Positions 1 through 7,316 of a stretch of 11,921 nucleotides of DNA are shown here, one piece after another. Numbering within the stretch: the stretch's first letter is position 1; each line of letters begins with the position of its first letter. The stretch is from Chloroflexota bacterium. Its GTDB lineage: Bacteria; Chloroflexota; Limnocylindria; Limnocylindrales; CSP1-4. The translations under genes were made by a program, and so were the position numbers. The notes beneath the pieces are model-generated. The model was not told where the DNA came from. It did not search any database and saw nothing but the letters and a program-made list of their open reading frames with translations. The stretch lies in assembly GCA_021786915.1 (NCBI GenBank), contig JAJYMP010000147.1, positions 1 through 11,921 on the forward strand, in the 5' to 3' direction.

Positions 1-1162
1 CTGTCAGCAGCTCGACGGGGCGGTCGTCGCCGCGGACCACGCCCGCCAGCAGCGCGAGGCCGCCGACGCCCGCCACCGCGACTGGCCACAGGTCAGAGGT
101 CCAGGTCCGGACCCAGCGGGCCACGTTCGGGAGGTCGAGGAGCGGCCGCCCCGCCTGGACCTCGGAGCGCGAGAAGGCGACCAGGAAGGCGATCATCCAG
201 GCGACGGTGAGCACCGTCGCGACGACGTGGGCGACCCGCCGATCGGCGAGGCGCGCGTCGACCGCCGCGTTGGCGCCGCGCAGCCGCATCGCCAGGCCCG
301 CCCCGCGGCCGGCCGCCTCGCTCCGGCCGGCCCAGCCCAGGACCAGCAGGGCCACCGCGAGGAGCACCAGCACGGCCGCAAGCGCGAGCATCGCGCTCGA
401 GGGGAGGCCGAGCGCGAACACCTTGCCCGTCTTGCCCGCGTACCACGCGAACCACCAGGACACGAGCGGCACGACCGGCAGGAGCACGAGCCCGGCGGCG
501 CGCGCGATCCGGTCAGAGGGGTGCCGCGTCGCGATGGCGGCGAAGAACGGCGCCGCCAGCAGGACGAGGGACGCCTCCTTGGTCAGGAACGCCCATGCGA
601 ACAGGGTGCCCGCGAGGATCCCCCGCCGGACGAGGCCGCTCTCGATCGCGGACCAGGCCACCGCGAGGTACAGGAGCGCGAGGACGCCCTCCGGCACGTC
701 GAGGCGAGCGGTGCGCGCGAGGCCGAACAGGCCCAGCCAGTCGGCGAGGACCAGCACGGTCAGCAGGGCGGCCAGACGCCCGAAGCGGAGCGCGAACCGC
801 GCCGCGAGCAGGAGGACGCCCGTGCCGGCCGCCGCGTTGAGGAGGTACCCCCAGGTCCAGACGTCGAGTCCGAGCGCGACCTTCGGCGCCGCGAACAGCA
901 TCGGCCAGAACGGGGAGTGCGGCAGGAAGTTGTCGCCGAACGCGGTCACGGGCCCGCGGCCCGCGAGGGCGTTCTGCCCGATCGCGAGGTACTTCGCCTC
1001 GTCGAATGACGGGAACGGATGCGGCAGCAGGAACGAGAGGAGCCCGTACGCCACCGCGACGGCGACGACGGCCAGCAGCATCGGCTCGCGGAGCCATCCA
1101 CGGCCGGTCTCGGAGGTGCTGGTGTTGCCACCAGCGGGGGCGGGGGCAGCGGTGACGGTCAC
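1..1162 (-). CDS. Membrane glycosyltransferase, GT39/ArnT-like (partial, 3' end outside window)
   Basis: This is the first 387 codons of a polytopic membrane protein that runs off the left edge. GT-C fold enzymes of this kind move a sugar from a polyprenyl-phosphate donor on the outer face of the membrane. Supporting signs are a first membrane segment near residues 27-47, then PSFDEAKYL with the Asp-Glu pair (54-55) expected in the first periplasmic loop of GT39 enzymes, an ARTARLDVPE segment near 150-159, and FLTKE near 192-196, a typical GT39 loop motif. Several further hydrophobic segments follow. The start is GTG at 1162: GAGGG lies 4 nt upstream (1167-1171), and the overlapping ATG at 1164 is followed at once by TGA. 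Acceptor and donor cannot be told. The family assignment is by motif; the exact role is unknown. Confidence 0.75.
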   Translation of the reverse strand, partial: MTVTAAPAPAGGNTSTSETGRGWLREPMLLAVVAVAVAYGLLSFLLPHPFPSFDEAKYLAIGQNALAGRGPVTAFGDNFLPHSPFWPMLFAAPKVALGLDVWTWGYLLNAAAGTGVLLLAARFALRFGRLAALLTVLVLADWLGLFGLARTARLDVPEGVLALLYLAVAWSAIESGLVRRGILAGTLFAWAFLTKEASLVLLAAPFFAAIATRHPSDRIARAAGLVLLPVVPLVSWWFAWYAGKTGKVFALGLPSSAMLALAAVLVLLAVALLVLGWAGRSEAAGRGAGLAMRLRGANAAVDARLADRRVAHVVATVLTVAWMIAFLVAFSRSEVQAGRPLLDLPNVARWVRTWTSDLWPVAVAGVGGLALLAGVVRGDDRPVELLT

Positions 1163-1218
1163 ATGACCCTCGATAGGCACGGGTGGGTGCGAGCGTACAT
1201 CCCTCCCGCTCGTGCGGT

Positions 1219-1248
1219 CGGGCGCGGGGCTCTCAGCGTCCGCGCCCG
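1219..1248 (-). terminator. GC-rich hairpin, likely terminator of the nramp unit
   Basis: A perfect 9-bp stem (1219-1227 with 1240-1248) encloses a 12-nt loop. It lies 9 bp beyond the stop codon of the NRAMP-like C-terminal fragment and 130 bp beyond the stop of the intact nramp gene. There is no T-tract, as often in high-GC genomes, so the call rests on stem strength and position. A second, weaker stem (1190-1195 with 1207-1212) lies just beyond it. Confidence 0.45.
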
Positions 1249-1257
1249 CCTGCCCGC

Positions 1258-1356
1258 TCAGTCGCGCCCCGTGAGGAGAAGCGCGATCGCTGCGACGGCA
1301 GCCACCTTCATGATCGCGGTCATCGCCCAGCCCAGGACGTTCTTGGGGCGGCTGTT
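1258..1356 (-). pseudogene. Remnant of a second NRAMP C-terminus
   Basis: Reading minus from 1356, 32 codons run to a TGA at 1258-1260. They encode a segment with NVLGWAMTAIM followed by a hydrophobic stretch. The last residues of the intact transporter next door contain NVIGWVTTAIM followed by a hydrophobic stretch. The two line up residue for residue over this last membrane helix, including the preceding N-x-R. The fragment is in a different frame from the intact gene (its stop lies 133 bp downstream), a stop sits just upstream in its frame, and no ATG or GTG precedes the homologous part. It is best read as the tail of a lost or duplicated nramp gene rather than an expressed protein. Confidence 0.6.
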
Positions 1357-1390
1357 CCGGCGGCTGCCGTTCGAGCGGGAGGCGGATGCG

Positions 1391-2839
1391 TCATCCGGCG
1401 ACCGTCGTCACGACGAGGGCGATCGCGGCGATGCCCATGATGGCCGTCGTCACCCAGCCGATGACGTTGAGCCAGCGTCCGTTCGTCCGGCCGCCCATCA
1501 CGTCCGGGTTGTTCGCGACGGTCATGACCAGGATCAGGAGCGGCGGCGCGAGGAGGCCGTTGATGACGGCCGTGATGACGAGCGCGTCGATCGGGTTGAT
1601 GCCCAGGAAGTTGATGGCTGCCCCCACCACCGTTGCGACGGCGATGACGGCGTAGAACTGGGGCGCCTTCGTCGGATGGCGGTTGAGCCCGGACTTCCAC
1701 CCGAACGCCTCCGAGACTCCGTACGCGGCGGCACCGGTGAGGACCGGGATCGCGAGGGCCCCAGCGCCAATAAGCCCCACGGCGAGCAGCACCGCGGCTG
1801 CGTCGCCGGCGATGGGCCGCAGCGCCTGGGCCGCCTCCGTGGCGGAGCCGATGTTGGTCTTGCCGTGCACGAACAGGGTGGCGGCAGTGGCCATGATGAT
1901 GAAGTACGCCACGATCTCGGAGAACACCATCCCGGCCAGGGTGTCCCACAGCGCGTACTTGAGCTCCTTGCTCGTGGCTCCCTTGCGCTGCCACAGGCGA
2001 TGGCGCCCCATGTCGACCTCGACCTCGACCTCGTGGCTCGCCTGCCAGAAGAAGAGGTACGGCGAGATCGTCGTGCCCAGCAGGGCGACGAGCATGGCGA
2101 TGAACGCGGCGCCGGGTCGGATCGTGGGGATGAGCGTGCCGCGCAGCACGTCGGCGACCTGCGGCCGGGCGAGCAGCGCCGATCCGATGTACGCGAGCAG
2201 TGCCAGGGTGAGCCACTTGAAGGTGCGCTCGATCAGCGCGTACGAGCCGAACGCCTGCAGCACGAGGATCCCGAGGGCGACGGGCACGACGACCAGGGCA
2301 GGCGGGATCGGGGCCATCAGCCCGATCGCCGCCGCGACGGCGCCGATGTCGGCGCCGGCGTTGATCGTGTTCGCCACGACCATCGCGAGGACCGCGGGGT
2401 AGAGGACGGCTCGCGGGTAGTGCTCCCGCACGACCCCGGCGAGCCCGCGGCCGCTGACCATCCCGATCTTCGCGCAGATGTACTGGACGGCGGACATCAT
2501 GGGCAGCATCGCGAGGGTCATCCACAGCGTCGCGTAGCCGTACGTCGCGCCTGCCTGCGCGTACGTCCCGATGCCCGATGGATCGTCATCCGACGCGCCC
2601 GTGATGAAGCCCGGCCCGAGGATCGCGATGGCCCTGCGCAGCGGGTTGCGCTCACGACTGAGCATCGCCACCAGCGGGTTCGGCGGTCTACGACGGGCAG
2701 CGGTCCGCCCGTCGGCGGTGGCGACGGCGGGCGAGACACCGTCAGCTGTCTCGGGCTCCCCGAGGGCCGTCTCGCTGCCCGCACCGCTCGCGGCGGCTCT
2801 CGTTCGGCGCCCGCCCGCAGGGCGGTCGTTCTCCGGCAT
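1391..2839 (-). CDS. NRAMP/SLC11-family divalent cation transporter (non-canonical motifs)
   Basis: Integral membrane transporter of 482 aa from ATG 2839, with about 11 hydrophobic segments. The first helix carries SDDDPSGIGTY (near 83-93) where classical manganese/iron NRAMPs have DPGN. The sixth helix carries GTTISPYLFFWQ (near 255-266) in place of the classical MPH motif, followed by an acidic stretch EVEVEVD. Classical Mn/Fe NRAMPs bind metal through the Asp and Asn of DPGN and the Met of MPH. With the Asn and Met positions changed, substrate may differ, and a Mg2+-type or other divalent cation is possible (inference). The first 60 residues are low-complexity and Arg/Ala/Gly-rich. ATG 2665 (residue 59) is an alternative start, and neither has a clear Shine-Dalgarno site. 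A TTGACA hexamer (2908-2913, minus) lies upstream, but I find no good -10. The antisense open frame continues to 5008; that extension is only the shadow of the antiporter and ppx genes. Confidence 0.85.
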   Translation of the reverse strand: MPENDRPAGGRRTRAAASGAGSETALGEPETADGVSPAVATADGRTAARRRPPNPLVAMLSRERNPLRRAIAILGPGFITGASDDDPSGIGTYAQAGATYGYATLWMTLAMLPMMSAVQYICAKIGMVSGRGLAGVVREHYPRAVLYPAVLAMVVANTINAGADIGAVAAAIGLMAPIPPALVVVPVALGILVLQAFGSYALIERTFKWLTLALLAYIGSALLARPQVADVLRGTLIPTIRPGAAFIAMLVALLGTTISPYLFFWQASHEVEVEVDMGRHRLWQRKGATSKELKYALWDTLAGMVFSEIVAYFIIMATAATLFVHGKTNIGSATEAAQALRPIAGDAAAVLLAVGLIGAGALAIPVLTGAAAYGVSEAFGWKSGLNRHPTKAPQFYAVIAVATVVGAAINFLGINPIDALVITAVINGLLAPPLLILVMTVANNPDVMGGRTNGRWLNVIGWVTTAIMGIAAIALVVTTVAG

Positions 2840-2993
2840 CCAGCGACGATGTCGGCTGCCGCATCGAGTCGACGGGTGCTCGCGCCACGTGTCCGCACTC
2901 GTTTGCGTGTCAACGGGCCGGCGCTTCCCGACGGTCGCGTGCGATGATCCGGCCCGCGGCCACTTCCGCCCGCCCGGCTGCAAGCGGTGAACT

Positions 2994-4178
2994 GTGTTCG
3001 AGACGCTGATCGTCGTCGTTCTCGCAGGGCTCGTCGGCCCCCTCGTCGCCGCTGGCGGGCGCCCGCTCCTGCCCGCAGTCGTCGGCGAGCTCATCGCAGG
3101 CGCCGTCCTGGGCAGGACTGGCTTCGGCATCATCGACTCCGGCTCGCCGACGAATGAATTCCTGTACTCGCTGGGCTTCGTGATGCTCATGCTCGTGGCC
3201 GGGTCGCGCGTCCAGCTCCGGGGGTCCGGCCTCGCGGGCGGCGCCCGTGCCGCCGTCATCGCGTTCGCTATCGTCGTCGTCCTCGCCGTCGTCGCCGGTC
3301 TCGCGATCCGGGCGCTGCTGGCACCGCTGGCGCCGATCGCGCTGTTCCCGATCCTGCTCGCCGGCAGCTCCGCCGCCGTCGCCTTCCCGATCCTCGAGGA
3401 GCGCGGGCTGCTGGGACCGAAGATGGCGATGCTGCTGGCCTGGATCCCGCTCGCCGACGCCATGACGGTGCTGCTGATGCCGCTCACGCTCATCGGTCCC
3501 GAGCGGATCCCGGCTGCGCTCGCGGGCGACGCCGTGATCGTCTTGGTCACCGTCGCGGCGCTCGCGGGCGGCCGCTGGATCGAGCGGTCCGGCTGGGAGC
3601 GCACGCTCAGCGAACGGTCGCGCTCCCGCGGCTGGGCGCTGCAGCTGCGCGTCACGCTGCTGCTGCTGCTCATCCTCTCGATCGTCGCGGATCGGACGGG
3701 CGGCTCAACGCTCCTCGCGGGGTTCGGAGCTGGCCTCGTCCTCGCCCAGCTGCGCGAGCCGGAGCGCCTCGAGGTCCAGCTGTCCGGCATCGCCGAGGGC
3801 TTCTTCGTCCCCGCGTTCTTCGTGCTCCTCGGCGCCGAGCTCGACTTCCGCGCCCTGACGAGCGCGCCCGCGGCCTTCGCGCTCGCTGTGGCGCTGGCGG
3901 TTGCCGCGGTCGCGATCCATGTCGCAGGCGCCTGGGCCGCGGCGCCCGAACCCAAGGTCCCGTTCGGGCTCGCCGCCTCCGCACAGCTCGGCCTCCCCGC
4001 GGCTGCCGCGTCGCTCGGACTCGCGACGGGCCATCTCTCGCCGGCGATCGCGGCCGCGGTGGTGGCCGCAGGCTGCCTGACGGTCGTCCCGTCCTCGATC
4101 GGCACGAGGCGGCTGGCCGATGCCGCCAAGGGACCCGGCGGCATCCCGCGAGCCGCCGCGAAGGAGGGCCGGGCATGA
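2994..4178 (+). CDS. Cation/proton antiporter, CPA2 (Na+/H+ exchanger) type
   Basis: A 394-aa polytopic membrane protein with about 11-12 hydrophobic segments and no C-terminal nucleotide-binding domain, so shorter than KefB/KefC. LLPAVVGELIAGAVLGRTG in the first part, then LGFVMLMLVAG, match the usual first helices of Na_H_Exchanger proteins (PVVGEILAGILLG, then a LLFxAGLE-like helix). GSSAAVAFPILEE and the following LADAMTVLLMP correspond to the unwound-helix region; the Asp there would be the cation/proton residue (inference). The family exchanges Na+ or K+ for H+. The start is GTG 2994 with GGTGA just upstream. The stop overlaps the next gene in an ATGA, so the two are translationally coupled. 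The upstream divergent gap to the nramp gene is 154 bp and presumably holds both promoters. Confidence 0.8.
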   Translation: MFETLIVVVLAGLVGPLVAAGGRPLLPAVVGELIAGAVLGRTGFGIIDSGSPTNEFLYSLGFVMLMLVAGSRVQLRGSGLAGGARAAVIAFAIVVVLAVVAGLAIRALLAPLAPIALFPILLAGSSAAVAFPILEERGLLGPKMAMLLAWIPLADAMTVLLMPLTLIGPERIPAALAGDAVIVLVTVAALAGGRWIERSGWERTLSERSRSRGWALQLRVTLLLLLILSIVADRTGGSTLLAGFGAGLVLAQLREPERLEVQLSGIAEGFFVPAFFVLLGAELDFRALTSAPAAFALAVALAVAAVAIHVAGAWAAAPEPKVPFGLAASAQLGLPAAAASLGLATGHLSPAIAAAVVAAGCLTVVPSSIGTRRLADAAKGPGGIPRAAAKEGRA

Positions 4179-5116
4179 AGCGCGTCGAGGGTGCGATCGC
4201 CGCGATCGACATCGGCAGCGACACGATCCACCTGCTCGTCGGTGTGCCGTCCGGCCCGCCCGATGCCGGCGTCGTGGAGCGCATCGAGCAGCACGGCGAG
4301 CTCATTGAGCTCGGGCGGCGGGTCGCCCGGAAGGGCCACATCGGCGAACACGCTGCGCACGAGCTCGAGGCGCTCCTTCTGGGCTACGTGGCGGTTGCCC
4401 ACAAGCGCGCCGATCGGGTCGTCATCGGCGCAACGGAGGCGCTTCGCCGTGCATCGGACGGGCCCGCGCTCGTCGAGCGGCTCGGGCAGAAGGCCGGCCT
4501 GGCGGTGCGGGTGCTCTCGGGGGAGCGGGAGGCGCAGCTCGGGTTCGCCGGGGTGGTCCACCGGCTCGCGGAGGCGGGGCCGCAGCTGCTGATCGACTCC
4601 GGCGGCGCCTCGACGGAGTTGACCGTCTGCGAGGGCAGGAAGGCGCTCGCCTCCGCCTCCCTGCCTGTGGGCGCGGCGCTGCTCGGCGCGTCGCTCGTCG
4701 GCGATCCGCCCGACGCCCTCTCCTGGGCGCTCGGCGGCACGCTCATCGGGCGGGCGCTGGCTGCGGCCCCGGCAGGTGCGCCGGCGCGGGCATTCGCGAC
4801 CGGCGGCTCGGCCCACAACCTCGCCGGCCTCGAGCGGACGAAGGGCCGCGAAGGGCTCCAGGTGCTCACGGTCGCCGCGCTGCGCCAGGAAGCGGCGGAA
4901 CTGCTCGCGGTGCCGTCCGCGAAGCTCGCCAGGCGCAGCGGCGAGGATCCGAGGCGGGTCGCGATCCTGCCGCCCGGGCTGCTCATCGTCGCGGCCGTCC
5001 TCGACCACTACCAGCTCGATCGGGTGACGGTCGTGCCCGAGGGGCTGCGCGACGGCATGATCCTCGCCGCCGCGGCCTCGGGCGACGACTGGTGGCGCGG
5101 CGGGCGCGGCCCCTAG
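4175..5116 (+). CDS. Ppx/GppA-family exopolyphosphatase/phosphatase
   Basis: A 313-aa cytosolic protein of the sugar-kinase/Hsp70/actin fold. Enzymes of this family remove phosphate from polyphosphate ends or hydrolyse pppGpp. Visible motifs are AAIDIGSDTIHLLV (9-22, phosphate loop), ATEALRRAS (86-94), VLSGEREAQLGF (113-124) with Glu119 in the place of the catalytic base, LLIDSGGASTELT (138-150, second phosphate loop) and PEGLRDGMIL near the C-terminus. The length fits the short, two-domain class without the C-terminal HD domain of E. coli Ppx. ATG 4175 is fixed by a strong AAGGAGG at 4161-4167 inside the end of the antiporter gene, and its ATGA overlaps the antiporter stop. Polyphosphatase and pppGpp-phosphatase activity cannot be separated from sequence. 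Confidence 0.85.
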   Translation: MKRVEGAIAAIDIGSDTIHLLVGVPSGPPDAGVVERIEQHGELIELGRRVARKGHIGEHAAHELEALLLGYVAVAHKRADRVVIGATEALRRASDGPALVERLGQKAGLAVRVLSGEREAQLGFAGVVHRLAEAGPQLLIDSGGASTELTVCEGRKALASASLPVGAALLGASLVGDPPDALSWALGGTLIGRALAAAPAGAPARAFATGGSAHNLAGLERTKGREGLQVLTVAALRQEAAELLAVPSAKLARRSGEDPRRVAILPPGLLIVAAVLDHYQLDRVTVVPEGLRDGMILAAAASGDDWWRGGRGP

Positions 5117-5278
5117 CGTCCCGATCCGCCGGTCCCTCGCTGGGTTGAGTCGCGTCAGGGTCGGGAGCGCCCCCCGCGCGCACGGGCCACGCCGCGGACC
5201 CCCGGTTCGGGTCGGCGTTCGCGCACGCCACTGCGCGTGGCGACCCCAGCACGACTCAGCCGCCGGCGCGCGGCGAGG
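5111..5278. repeat. Hairpin-forming direct repeat, copy 1
   Basis: About 168 bp that recurs at 6935-7104 in the same orientation. I count 15 substitutions, a 1-nt gap and a 3-nt gap, about 91% identity. The copy begins inside the stop codon of ppx and ends 16 bp from the convergent stop of ligD, so it fills the space between two converging genes. Imperfect inverted arms (TGAGTCG near the left, CGACTCA near the right) suggest it can fold and may act as a two-way terminator. No protein-coding pattern is seen in it. Compared with copy 2 it has A or T at 14 of 15 differing sites. Confidence 0.85.
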
Positions 5279-5293
5279 GTCCCGGGCGGGATA

Positions 5294-6778
5294 CTAGCGG
5301 CTGTCCGGTCGAGCCCGCCGTCGCGAGGCCGAGCGCTGCGCCATGGCGGCCTCCCAGGCGGCGCGCTCCTGCGCGGTCACGGTGGCGAATGGGTCGTAGT
5401 CCGGGTCGAGCTGCTCCTGCGGTGGCCGGAGCGCCTCCGGGACGTGGATGAGGTTGACCCGGAGCCGGTACCAGAGCGAGGAGCGGCCGCGCATCCCGTC
5501 GGTGAGGACGTCGGCGGGCTCGAGGTGGCCGGCCGCCTCTGGGTGGCGCTCTGCCCAGCGCTCGAAGCCGGCCTGCACCTCGGCCCTCGAGGCGGCACGG
5601 GCGATCTCGATGACCGGGATCGACGAGCGGCGCCGGCCCGTGGGAGTCGGCCGCGTGCCTACCCAGTCCTGCGACAGACCGGCGTTGCGGTCGCCGGCCG
5701 CCACGGCCCTCGCGCGCTCTTCGGCCACCTCGGGCGGCGGGCCGCCGCCCCTGCCGCGACCCTCGTAGTCCGCATCGGCGCGCCGCTTGCGCGACGGCTG
5801 GACGCGCGGCGGCTCGCCCTCCTGCTTGGCGTAGTTGGGCGGCCACGGCGCGTCGCCCAGTCCCTCGGCCTCGTGGCGCGCGGACAGCTTCAGGAGCGCC
5901 TCGAGCGAGCCGACGGCCTCGTCGATCCCGGCGCCGGCGTCGCCGCGCTCCGCGTACAGCGCGGGCACCGTGGCGAGCGTGAAGTCCTCTGCCTCGACCG
6001 CCGGCACGTCCTCCCAGCGCAGCGGGAACGAGACGCGCGCGTCGGGCAGCGGCCGCACCGAGTACGCCGATGCCACCGTGCGGTCCTTGGCGTTCTGGTT
6101 GTAGTCGAGGAACACCCCGTGGCGCTCCTCTTTCCACCACTTCGAGGTGGCGATGTCGGGCGCCCGCCGCTCGACGTCGCGGGCGAGCGCCAGCGCCGCC
6201 CGGCGCACCTGCGGGTACGTCCAGCGCGGCTCGATCCGCACGTTGATGTGGATGCCCCGCGAGCCCGACGTCTTCGGCCAGCCCACCAGCCCGACCTCGG
6301 CCAGCGCCTCGCGGACCACCATCGCCACGTCGCGGATCTGGGACCACGGCACGCCCGGCACGGGGTCGAGGTCCACCCGCAGCTCGTCGGGGTGCTCGAC
6401 GTCCTCGGCGCGGACCGGGTGCGGGTTGAGGTCGAGGCAGCCGAGGTTGGCCACCCAGGCGAGCCCCGCCGCCTCGTCGACCACGATCTCGTCGGCGGTC
6501 CGGCCGGACGGGAACGTGAGCGTGGCCGTGCGCATCCACTCGGGGCGATTGTCCGGCGCGCGCTTCTGGAAGAACGGCTCGCTCTCGGCGCCGTTGACGA
6601 AGCGCTTGAGCGCCATCGGCCGGCCGCGGACGCCGGTCAGCGCGCCGCCCGCGACGGCCAGGAAGTAGCGGACGAGGTCGAGCTTGGTGTATCCGGCACG
6701 GGGGAAGTACAGCTTGTCCGGGTTGGTGATCGTGACCTCGCGGCCACCGACCTCGAGGATCTCCTTGCGGGACGCCAT
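5294..6778 (-). CDS. LigD-type polymerase domain (archaeo-eukaryotic primase family), free-standing
   Basis: A 494-aa protein. Residues 1 to about 300 are a LigD polymerase (PolDom/Prim-Pol) domain that adds ribo- or deoxynucleotides during non-homologous end joining or gap repair. Visible are REVTITNPDKLYFP (13-26), LRVDLDP with the metal-binding Asp136 and Asp138, TSGSRGIHI (170-178) with the conserved His177, FLDYNQN with the third Asp225, and SAYSVRPLP (238-246). The remaining ~190 residues are charged, Pro/Arg-rich and then a conserved-looking tail (SSLWYRLRVNLIHVPEAL). No ligase or phosphoesterase domain is fused and no Ku gene is in the window. I chose ATG 6778 because similarity starts there. 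GTG 6880 has AGGAGG upstream (6884-6889) and would add 34 residues of unconvincing sequence. The gene lies between the two repeat copies. Confidence 0.88.
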   Translation of the reverse strand: MASRKEILEVGGREVTITNPDKLYFPRAGYTKLDLVRYFLAVAGGALTGVRGRPMALKRFVNGAESEPFFQKRAPDNRPEWMRTATLTFPSGRTADEIVVDEAAGLAWVANLGCLDLNPHPVRAEDVEHPDELRVDLDPVPGVPWSQIRDVAMVVREALAEVGLVGWPKTSGSRGIHINVRIEPRWTYPQVRRAALALARDVERRAPDIATSKWWKEERHGVFLDYNQNAKDRTVASAYSVRPLPDARVSFPLRWEDVPAVEAEDFTLATVPALYAERGDAGAGIDEAVGSLEALLKLSARHEAEGLGDAPWPPNYAKQEGEPPRVQPSRKRRADADYEGRGRGGGPPPEVAEERARAVAAGDRNAGLSQDWVGTRPTPTGRRRSSIPVIEIARAASRAEVQAGFERWAERHPEAAGHLEPADVLTDGMRGRSSLWYRLRVNLIHVPEALRPPQEQLDPDYDPFATVTAQERAAWEAAMAQRSASRRRARPDSR

Positions 6779-6934
6779 GGGCGAATGCTCGCACGAAAGC
6801 GCAAGTGCGGCCTCCTCCACGGCCCTCGGGACGGTGCCGCGCCGAGGATCACCCGACGTCATACGACCGACGTCGGTCACGCCCCTCCTGTCGATTGAGG
6901 CCACTCACGTTCGTCGCATACGATGACGGCCCCG
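6779..6934. other. Intergenic region upstream of ligD
   Basis: 156 bp between the ligD start and repeat copy 2. It holds an AGGAGG followed by an in-frame GTG (6880, minus), two GACGTC palindromes 14 bp apart (6855-6860 and 6869-6874), and CATACGA twice. No convincing -35/-10 pair for ligD was found. I cannot assign a function. Confidence 0.4.
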
Positions 6935-7104
6935 CCCTGGCGTCCCGATCCGCTGGTCCCTCGCGGGCTGAGTCGCGTCGGGGTCGGGAGCGCCCCCCGC
7001 GCGCACGGGCCGCGCCGCGGGCCCCCGGCCCGGGCCGGCGCCCGCGCACGCCGCCGCGCGTGGCGACCCCAGCGCGACTCGGCCGCCGGCGCGCGGCGGC
7101 GAGG
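6935..7104. repeat. Hairpin-forming direct repeat, copy 2 (less degraded)
   Basis: Second copy of the element at 5111-5278. Its outer arms, 6966-6986 and 7064-7084, are inverted repeats matching at 18 of 21 positions; two of the three mismatches would be G-U pairs in RNA. The 77 bp between them are almost pure G/C and can fold further. No open frame or transposase is present. Its right edge coincides with the first base of a GTG beginning an N-terminally truncated DGPF protein, so the element either inserted there or marks a recombination boundary. It resembles a non-autonomous palindromic repeat (REP- or MITE-like), but I do not recognise a named family. Confidence 0.85.
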
Positions 7105-7316
7105 TGCTGGCCGACGTCACCGACGCCACCACCGTCAGCGTGCGCGACGGCCGTCGGGTCATCACGGACGGACCGTTCGCGGAGACCAAGGAGATCCTCG
7201 GCGGGTACTTCCTGCTCGACGCCCCCGACCGCGAGGCGGCGATCGAAGCAGCAGCACGGATCCCCGGCGCCAAGACCGGCAAGATCAAGATCCGGCCGAT
7301 CATGGAGACGTCCTGA
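7104..7316 (+). pseudogene. DGPF/YCII-domain protein, N-terminally truncated
   Basis: A 70-codon frame with ATTVSVRDG, DGPFAETKE, LGGYFLLDAPD and RPIME, the C-terminal half of the YCII-related (DGPF) family. Full members are about 110-120 aa, with an N-terminal MKYMLLIY-type strand that is absent here. The truncation point is the right end of repeat copy 2. A GTG at the junction could start a short product, but the fold would lack its first strand and helix. Such genes usually sit directly before an ECF42-type sigma factor gene, and the remains of one follow immediately. Confidence 0.75.

Noticed and set aside
207..1166. Plus-strand open frames opposite the glycosyltransferase
   Set aside because: Ser/Arg/Ala-rich without motifs; the minus strand encodes the recognisable membrane protein with a ribosome binding site.
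2885..2913. Promoter for nramp at TTGACA (2908-2913, minus)
   Set aside because: The -35 is perfect but no acceptable -10 lies 16-19 bp downstream (only ACACGT at 15 bp), so I do not list it as a feature.
1019..2947. A 642-codon plus-strand open frame
   Set aside because: Antisense to the nramp gene and the glycosyltransferase start; Arg/Asp/Gly-rich without domain signs. A shadow frame.
1391..5008. A 1205-codon minus-strand open frame fusing other sequence to NRAMP
   Set aside because: Only the 3' third encodes a protein-like sequence. The rest is antisense to the antiporter and ppx genes, low-complexity in composition, and open only because stop codons are rare at this GC content.
5237..6898. 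A 553-codon plus-strand open frame opposite ligD
   Set aside because: His/Arg/Val-rich mirror of the ligD frame; the minus strand carries all polymerase motifs.
5111..7104. ligD between the direct repeats as a composite transposon or insertion sequence
   Set aside because: No transposase, no terminal inverted repeats framing the whole segment and no target duplication seen; the repeats are noncoding.
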